64,000 nucleotides of DNA. Origin: Hofstenia miamia (Eukaryota > Xenacoelomorpha > Acoela > Hofsteniidae). Position 1 is the stretch's first letter. Each line of letters starts with the position of its first letter. Position numbers and translations under genes: made by a program. A model generated the notes under the pieces. The model searched no databases. It saw only the letters and a list, made by a program, of their open reading frames with translations, and was not told where the DNA came from. The stretch covers positions 128,979-192,978 of the forward strand of contig CABFPE010000501.1 of NCBI GenBank assembly GCA_900660155.1, read 5' to 3'. This document shows, one piece after another, positions 59,801-64,000 of this stretch.

Positions 59801-62516
59801 AGCGATTCATCAGATGAAAGCAACGACGATGACAGTCAATCCGATGACGACTCCGACGTCACTTCAGATAATGCATCGAGTAACAGCATCAAAACTGAAC
59901 ATTCCCCAAACGCTGAAAGTAGCTGCAATCAGGTGAATATCTATTTATAAGAATTACAAACCTCATATCCTCAAAGTTTAAGAATTATTTAAGAATTCAG
60001 AGATTTCTGAAAATTTAATATACTGAGATATTGTCAAATTTTTCTTTTTTTATAAGCTATAGTATTTTTTAAAACATTCTAGTGCTCAAAAGTAAAGATA
60101 AAGATGACATGTATTATATGGCTTGAAGTGTGTTGTGTCATTTTATCTTGAAAAAATTTGTTTTTCATAATTCCCGCCTGTTAAATTTTATGTATATGCA
60201 AATTTTGCACTTTCAAATTGTGATATCTCCGATCATTGGTCCCGATTATTTTATTGCAATAGTATTACTCTTGCAATAAATAAATGCAATAATCTTGAGC
60301 ATAAAATAAATATGTGCAATTATTGCAAAAAATAATCAACAATATTTTTTTACAGAAATTTTTATTGTGGTTCGCAATCTGAAACAGGTTAGTTTTAGCA
60401 GTGATTTCAGTTTTCCAGTTGGGGTTTTCCGAATTAATATGATTAGAGTAGGCAGACCTTCTTTTTGTTTTCGTTTCTTACACTTGAATGCCTCTTCATT
60501 AACACTGCGGAAATAAAAGTCTCACGGCTGCTCAAAAATTAATGGTGGGAAAAATTAATTGCCATTAATGGATTTTACGTTTTCAAAATGGCCATTAGGT
60601 TGCGGTTAGTCTATCTGATTGGTCACGCATGATTTTTCAAATTTTGTGAAACCGCACGTCTACTCACCGAGATAATTAACGCTGGGACGTGATTTTGTAT
60701 CTGCTCTTACTACCAATCACATAGACTAAACACAGCCTTAATTAATTTTTTATGGCGCCGTTAATGGCCCTTATTGCAATTGTTGTCTTCCCTTAAATAA
60801 TAAAATTATTCATCCATTACTCCGTTAAGTGCTACTTTTTTATCACAAGCAAAGCTGGTTGTCTGTCCGGTCAGATTATCTACACACAAACTATTTTTAG
60901 AATCAATGCTCATTGCCCAAGCACAACAAGTGAATTAATGTCCATTCTACCAGTGCGTTAATACTTTTTTTACCAACTAAATCTCACACCTTCCACTCAC
61001 TTTGCTTAATTATAGTAATTTTCAATTTGATGGTTCGACAGCGCTATGCACTGGGAAATAAATGTCATTGATGCTCACTTTTTGATAGATTATCATTGAC
61101 AGTGTTTGTTTAGTATGCAAACCTAAAAAATTTGATATAAAAAAAACGATGAAATTAATGAATTTCCGCATTATCATATGTACTTCGAAAATAACAATTA
61201 ATTTTCCATTAATGGATATAATTTATTTATCCATTAATGGATTTTAAGAAAAAAAAATTCCCTTAATTAAAATTAATTTTTAAGTAGCCTTGAAAAAAGT
61301 CTACAGCGCTTTTGCTCAGAATCGATGGCATGGCAAAAAATCAAGCAATTAGTAGATGATTAATAATTATAATGCAATGCGTAATTACAAAATGGATGAT
61401 GAGCAATTATATTTACGTTCCCGTCTGCTTTCGTTATTAATATTTTATCGCCACCTAGTGACTGGTTACACGCATCTTAATTATGGTTTATTTCGTTAAA
61501 CGTAGTGAGTGTAATGTATTAGCATAGTTGGTCCGTTGATTTAATGATGCTCGTGCACTACAACAAAATTGTAATTATTTTTATGTTTGTATTAAATAAT
61601 AATTATTTTTAGACTTAAAAATATATTATTGCAATATTTTTACTATAATATATTTTTAATAAATAATTTTGTTATTGCAATTATTTTAGGCTCATTTTGA
61701 TTGAATCTTTAAGAATCTATTTGTCATTCGTATATAACAGAATTAATGTTTATATTCGAACATTTTTAAATTTAGGTGACTGAAGCTTCAGGCATTTCTG
61801 GCAAATGGGGGTTAAGTAATTTTTTCAGTGACCCATCTCCAGGAAAGCATTCCGGTGGTCAGCCAGTTTCAAATAATATTGTTACAAACGGTATTGATGT
61901 ATGCACTGACACATGCATTGACGCGTTACACATTCCAATGATGCTGTCTCCACCTCAAGACCGCTCCAGCAAACCACATAAATCTAAAAAGAGAAAATCT
62001 AATCACGTGGAGCCACCAGAACGCAAATTCTCAAATAAGGTAGGTTTCGCAAAAACGAGGCTTAGCATTTTCATTATAGACATTTTTTAACTCTAAGTCT
62101 TATTTAATAATTTAGGTCAAAGTTAAGAATGAGATTAATTCTCCAGCTCCTGATGATATTCATACCGAATATTTGAAGAAATCAATTCGCAGGTCGGCGT
62201 CTCGTTCTCCTGCATCTGCCAAAACAAGCGCTTCAAACAAGCACATGACCGAGAGGCAAATGATTTTGGAAGTGATGAAGGAATCCAAAGCAGCTATGTC
62301 ATCACCTTCCACTGAATCTTTATCACATTCGTCGCGGTCAATCGCTAGAGACACCAAACCATCTCGTCCAGATTTCAAACATGTTAAATTTGTTAATAAC
62401 ATACCATCATTGAATGTCAGTTTGGATGTCTCTATGATCACAAGTCGTTCCACAAGGTCAGATGGTAATAAAGAAAAGAAAAGGCACAAAAAGTCTAAAC
62501 CACTTGTTCCAACAAG
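44038..62516 (+). CDS. AFF/lilliputian family protein (N-terminal and middle part, eleven exons)
   Basis: Exons: 44038-44063, 44145-44232, 44336-44418, 44462-44936, 44979-45020, 45083-45169, 49800-49847, 54314-54375, 59752-59932, 61776-62039, 62116-62516; about 585 codons, continuing past the window. AFF proteins are the disordered nuclear scaffold of the super elongation complex, binding P-TEFb, ELL and ENL/AF9. The start 'MNDHRTAQRKLEAERRHN' equals 'MNREDRNVLRMKERERRN' of human AFF4. Next come 'IFEPPKK/VYKQDSLGEIIQ' and 'FGNIDEV', equal to 'EPYKV...SSRIQSMLGNYDEM', the part that binds P-TEFb in AFF4. A basic Ser-rich stretch, 'MEAIKTPGPMLSALPTDSP', an acidic Ser/Asp run, 'GKWGLSNFFSD' (AFF 'NKWQLDNWLNK') and 'LNVSLDVSMITSR' (AFF 'LIVKIDLNLLTR') follow. 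The C-terminal homology domain is not in the window. Four small introns at the 5' end (41-103 nt) contrast with multi-kb ones later. Confidence 0.88.
44145..44232 (+). CDS. AFF exon 2 (residues 9-38)
   Basis: Encodes 'KLEAERRHNLTVESG' and 'SGPIFEPPKK', the basic N-terminal helix and the FxEP motif of the family. Donor AAG/GTTGAT is weak. Phase 2 to 0. Confidence 0.88.
44336..44418 (+). CDS. AFF exon 3 (residues 39-66), P-TEFb-contact segment
   Basis: Encodes 'VYKQDSLGEIIQSTFGNIDE'. In AFF4 the matching 'LSSRIQSMLGNYDEMK' stretch lies on cyclin T1. Acceptor TTTTTTTAG, donor TCTAG/GTAACT. Confidence 0.9.
44462..44936 (+). CDS. AFF exon 4 (residues 66-224), basic Ser-rich region
   Basis: Acceptor GCGTTTAG after a 43-nt intron; a second in-phase acceptor GTTTGAG at 44473 would drop four codons. 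The exon encodes 'IPADVKSQLPPKKKW', 'KSQSKSPKKSPSKRHKPREE' and 'KKTARVRPFNSNYNVDGSDS'. Family members also have a Ser/Lys-rich stretch with 'AYVRPMDG' here. Donor CAC/GTAAGA. Confidence 0.88.
44979..45020 (+). CDS. AFF exon 5 (14 codons)
   Basis: Acceptor ATATTTTAG, donor CAG/GTTGAA, phase 0 to 0. Encodes 'GKDVTNAFQMNAFQ'. Chosen because it is in phase and directly follows exon 4; it could be skipped without a frame change. Confidence 0.6.
45083..45169 (+). CDS. AFF exon 6 (29 codons)
   Basis: Acceptor TTATACTAG, donor GGG/GTATGA. Encodes 'QMEAIKTPGPMLSALPTDSP', comparable to 'LKEMTHSWPPPLTAIHTP' of AFF4. Phase 0 to 0. A 4.6-kb intron follows. Confidence 0.78.
46850..48600 (-). pseudogene. 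decayed coding remnants of an unclassified element in AFF intron 6
   Basis: The minus strand near 46.98-47.11 kb reads 'CPNSCGSKCILKISEVEKQK', then 'YFDHFWSLGSYDKRA', a Cys-spaced motif followed by a helix that I know from multicopy, apparently transposon-borne proteins of arthropods and other invertebrates. Further minus pieces are a 71-residue frame at 47619-47834 and fragments near 48.2-48.55 kb with 'CDAYAAIFEGANGLKINAWA'. Stops and shifts are many. I cannot assign a superfamily or show that the pieces belong together. Confidence 0.3.
49800..49847 (+). CDS. AFF exon 7 (16 codons)
   Basis: Acceptor GTGTTTTAG. Encodes 'NSEQDDCHLKKSPYSG'. Two donors are possible: CAG/GTGTGT at 49846 leaves phase 1, GGT/GTGTAA at 49848 leaves phase 0. 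Only the second joins exon 8 directly; with the first, an unseen exon would be needed. Confidence 0.55.
50490..50800. repeat. six interspersed copies of a GTACTTAGCGGT-type 12-mer
   Basis: Copies at 50490 (GTACTGAACGGT), 50522 (GTACTTAGCAGT), 50689, 50711 (GTACTTAACGGT), 50757 and 50789. The last abuts a long (AT)n run and the gap. Spacing is irregular, about 22-170 bp. Confidence 0.75.
50853..51135. other. assembly gap, 283 N, inside an (AT)n run
   Basis: ATAT repeats on both sides show that the gap is a collapsed or unresolved AT microsatellite. Confidence 0.98.
52668..52775 (+). repeat. 43-bp tandem repeat, 2.5 copies
   Basis: Unit begins TATAGTTTCCATCTGTTACT. Copies 52668-52710 and 52711-52753 are identical; a partial third ends near 52775. 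Confidence 0.92.
52855..52985. promoter_or_regulatory. CpG cluster with inverted CCAAT box in AFF intron 7
   Basis: About 11 CpG in 130 bases, rare in this window, with ATTGG (inverse CCAAT) at 52943. It lies about 1.1 kb before a possible alternative first exon at 53990. Promoter role is inference. Confidence 0.3.
53990..54040 (+). CDS. possible alternative first coding exon of AFF (17 codons)
   Basis: ATG at 53990 opens 'MLFSQPRLEQRPKVKSK' and ends at AAG/GTAATT in phase 0, which fits exon 8 exactly. An in-frame TAA two codons upstream blocks reading through as an internal exon from before the ATG, and its only good acceptor gives the wrong phase. It would give a short isoform without the P-TEFb-contact region. 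Confidence 0.35.
54314..54375 (+). CDS. AFF exon 8 (residues 284-304)
   Basis: Acceptor TTTGTTTAG, strong donor GG/GTAAGC. Encodes 'AYENCAPRKSVAEPSSSNSD', the start of the Ser/Asp-rich region. Phase 0 to 2. Confidence 0.75.
55787..56301 (-). mobile_element. internally deleted mariner-like element
   Basis: CAGCGTGTCCATAAAGTATT at the left matches the inverse of the right end (CAGGGTGTCCACAAAGTCTT), with similarity for about 45 bp and ATA on both outer sides. Inside is one open frame (55903-56190, minus). A full element of this type would be over 1 kb; the middle with the catalytic residues is gone. It sits in AFF intron 8. Confidence 0.8.
55903..56190 (-). CDS. 95-codon fusion of transposase N-terminal helix-turn-helix and C-terminal tail
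   Basis: Begins 'MTTAQEKAQCVSLFIETKSD', then 'QRNYTIKYAKQAPARQSIRN', 'WHKQFMETGTVLHRPRSGMP', the DNA-binding start of a mariner-related transposase family common in insects. Residues from about 70 on, 'TWTEIEYRLDVLRATNGAHI', equal the C-terminal end of the same family. The whole catalytic centre is missing, yet the frame is unbroken across the joint. It could encode a small DNA-binding protein able to sit on related terminal repeats, or simply be young. Confidence 0.65.
   Translation of the reverse strand: MTTAQEKAQCVSLFIETKSDIQTQRNYTIKYAKQAPARQSIRNWHKQFMETGTVLHRPRSGMPRTSEEMLRRTWTEIEYRLDVLRATNGAHIEIY
56905..57137 (+). pseudogene. frameshifted THAP-domain remnant
   Basis: One + frame reads 'FHLKKQWFSSLPNIIKYEDV'; an overlapping frame from ATG 56958 reads 'CQLLFPAHFKEEHAPG' then 'RIVAEPPSVFENVP'. 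Together the spacing K..W, C..., F, 'A.PSVF' recalls a THAP zinc-binding domain, found in host factors and P-element-type transposases. A frameshift separates the parts. The second frame ends at TAA 57135. Tentative. Confidence 0.4.
57210..59700. other. AFF intron 8 continuation, nothing recognised except a CGGGT cluster
   Basis: AT-rich intron. Only 58479-58529 stands out, with CGGGT at 58479, 58500, 58515 and 58520 followed by TGGGT. No coding sequence was recognised. Confidence 0.5.
59752..59932 (+). CDS. AFF exon 9 (residues 304-364), acidic Ser/Asp run
   Basis: Acceptor TTTATTTAG, donor CAG/GTGAAT, phase 2 to 0. Encodes 'SPSEYSGPNDNDVDSASDSS', 'DDDSQSDDDSDVTSDNASSN' and 'IKTEHSPN'. Matches the poly-Ser/Asp/Glu tract before the 'KWQLDNWL' motif in AFF proteins. 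Confidence 0.88.
60526..61289. mobile_element. 764-bp MITE-like element in AFF intron 9
   Basis: GGCTGCTCAAAAATTAAT at the left pairs with the inverse of the right end (GGCTACTTAAAAATTAAT). The palindrome CCATTAATGG occurs at 60562, 61206 and 61231. No coding frame. Target duplication unclear. Confidence 0.6.
61776..62039 (+). CDS. AFF exon 10 (residues 365-452)
   Basis: Acceptor AAATTTAG, donor AAG/GTAGGT, phase 0 to 0. Starts 'VTEASGISGKWGLSNFFSD', the 'NKWQLDNWLNKV' motif of the family, later 'SKPHKSKKRKSNHVEPPERK', likely a nuclear import signal. Confidence 0.9.
62116..62516 (+). CDS. AFF exon 11 (residues 453-586)
   Basis: Acceptor AATTTAG, donor ACAAG/GTTAGT, phase 0 to 2. Encodes 'RRSASRSPASAKTSASNKHM', 'TERQMILEVMKESKAAMSSP' and 'IPSLNVSLDVSMITSRSTRS', comparable with 'LIVKIDLNLLTRIPGKPYK', then a Lys-rich end. 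The next exon, with the C-terminal homology domain, was not found before 64000. Confidence 0.88.
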
Positions 62517-62764
62517 GTTAGTTTTTCAAAATTTAATCTCATTTTTCACCGGCACTTCAAATTTGTAGTTTAAGTTCAGTTGTGAAAATTATCCTACAAA
62601 ACGCACAAGAAATTTACATGTGTAACCATAAACCGTGTTTCCACATTTCCAAAAATGTTCTCCTCATCTATTAGCAAAGTTGAAAATCATGAGGCATGTA
62701 ATGTAGAACATTTCGAGTAAAGCGTCTTGTTGTGCCTGATGAATTAGTTGAAAAGATTAACTAC

Positions 62765-63172
62765 TTTTCTTTAAAAATTGGAATTTTTGAAAAAGATTTA
62801 AATTCTCTACATACCTAGTGTTAATGTATTTATAAGATTTTGGGCCCGTGGAAGCAACAAAGAACGTTGAGTGTTTCTTGATGTTTAAAAAGATATCGCC
62901 AACCCATTGCAGGAGCCGAAAGTCTCTGCTGCAGGAGGTTTCCCGCAACGGCACTCCTCGATGGGACACAGCCGGATCGCGGATTTATATCATAAAGTAA
63001 ATAGGTCTATTGGGGAACATACTTTAATGCAATGTTGAAATTGTCTATTAAAGCGTATTGCTTAACAAGTGTTTTCTTTAAAAATTTGGAATTTTTGAAA
63101 AAGATTTAAACTCTCTAAGTACCTAGTGGTCATGTATTTATAACGTTTTGAGTCCATGTAAACAACAAAGAA
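62765..63172 (+). repeat. direct repeat of about 100 bp, copies 307 bp apart
   Basis: 62765-62864 and 63072-63172 agree at roughly 88 percent: TTTTCTTTAAAAATT, GGAATTTTTGAAAAAGATTT, TACCTAGTG, ATGTATTTATAA and CAACAAAGAA. The segment between has more GC and CpG. They may be ends of a small insert. Confidence 0.75.
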
Positions 63173-64000
63173 ATTTTTTATATGATCCTGAAATTTTCAT
63201 CAATCCCCAGGCTGTTGAAGGTTAAACATGAAAATGAGAGAGAGATTTTGTCTTCAAATTCAATTTAAGCACCGCCGTGGAGTTTCCTTTTCAAAATGTT
63301 TCAAGTTAAATCAAATCCCTTATCTGCATGTAATATTTTGATTCAAAATTTACATAAGTATTTGGCTTTTGAATTGGTCCAGTTCAAGCATTGCGATAAG
63401 AATAATATTTGAAATGGGATTACATAATCGATTCCCCATTCACTGGAAGTTCCCGCATTTCAATTGAATTTAATTCACTATACATTTTTTGTAAAGCGTA
63501 AGGGTTCTTACAGCAAGACAATAAAATTCAATCCAGCTACAAACCCTTTGACAATTTATAATAATGAGACCTTAATATATCCCTGATCTTTAAATAGAGT
63601 TGACATGATTTAAACACTGTTTAAAACAACTGTTTTTTGCAGTGTTTTTTTTCAAATGGTTTTTCAAATTTATATAGAAATTTATAGAAAGTTTGGAAAA
63701 TAATTTTCGTACTTTTACAGCCGATTTTCTACCATAAAATTTGCGTTTTGTTTACGCCTATGCAACGAAAAATACATGTTGATAAGTTTATCATAATTTG
63801 CTACTATATGTATTTTCAGTAAAATTTTAGTATTTTGAGGTAGGCCTATCTAAGAACAAAAAAACATTGTTTTAAACGTTTAAGACTTTTTTGTAAAAAA
63901 AATAAACTTTTTGCCAACTCTGTCTTTAAATGTAGTTTGAAGTGTTTACTGATTTGAAAAATATTTTAGGAATTGAATTGTTTTTAGCGTGTTTAAAAGC
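63173..64000. other. AFF intron 11, nothing recognised
   Basis: AT-rich, no exon in the required phase with family similarity was found up to the window end. Confidence 0.5.

Noticed and set aside
62160-62489. Minus-strand 109-codon frame
   Set aside because: Antisense of AFF exon 11, which has splice sites, phase and family motifs on the + strand.
63240-63700. C-terminal homology domain exon of AFF
   Set aside because: No open stretch with the right phase and family motifs was found before the window end.

Overview
The window is nuclear DNA of an AT-rich invertebrate animal. Two conserved animal genes with spliced coding sequence lie on the + strand, several introns are only about 40 to 100 nt, and the space between exons is packed with animal-type transposons (Tc1/mariner, hAT, pogo, LINE, Ty3/gypsy, Ty1/copia relics). 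I cannot name the species. There are no bacterial operons, rRNA, tRNA or CRISPR arrays. Gaps of 1000, 80 and 283 N, and three single-N joints with duplicated flanks, show a draft scaffold.

Layout. 1-386 holds the gag start of a gypsy-type element running off the left edge. 1.4-5 kb holds two small non-autonomous DNA transposons and a decayed hAT transposase. 8.6-20.4 kb is DPH2 (diphthamide synthesis) in eight coding exons; its last intron (13.5-20.1 kb) is filled with a LINE start, a copia relic, a LINE C-terminal fragment, a SINE-like unit and a foldback element. 20.4-30.6 kb is intergenic, with two nearly identical Tc1 copies and two oppositely oriented LINE fragments.

From about 30.65 to 43.3 kb the sequence is almost free of CpG. 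This block contains a Ty3/gypsy relic, a hAT-like inverted-repeat element and old tandem repeats. A later, CpG-bearing insert (36.7-37.4 kb) interrupts the gypsy pol region.

44.0-62.5 kb is an AFF/lilliputian-family gene, encoding a super elongation complex scaffold, in eleven recognised coding exons; its C-terminal exons lie beyond the window. Its introns carry further mobile DNA, including an internally deleted mariner-like element with an intact 95-codon fused reading frame.

The two host genes are functionally unrelated: DPH2 acts in modification of elongation factor 2, AFF in transcription elongation. I found no single new system. The strongest unexplained signal is the CpG-free block abutting the 5' end of AFF. 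Exon limits were set by hand from splice sites, phase and family resemblance.
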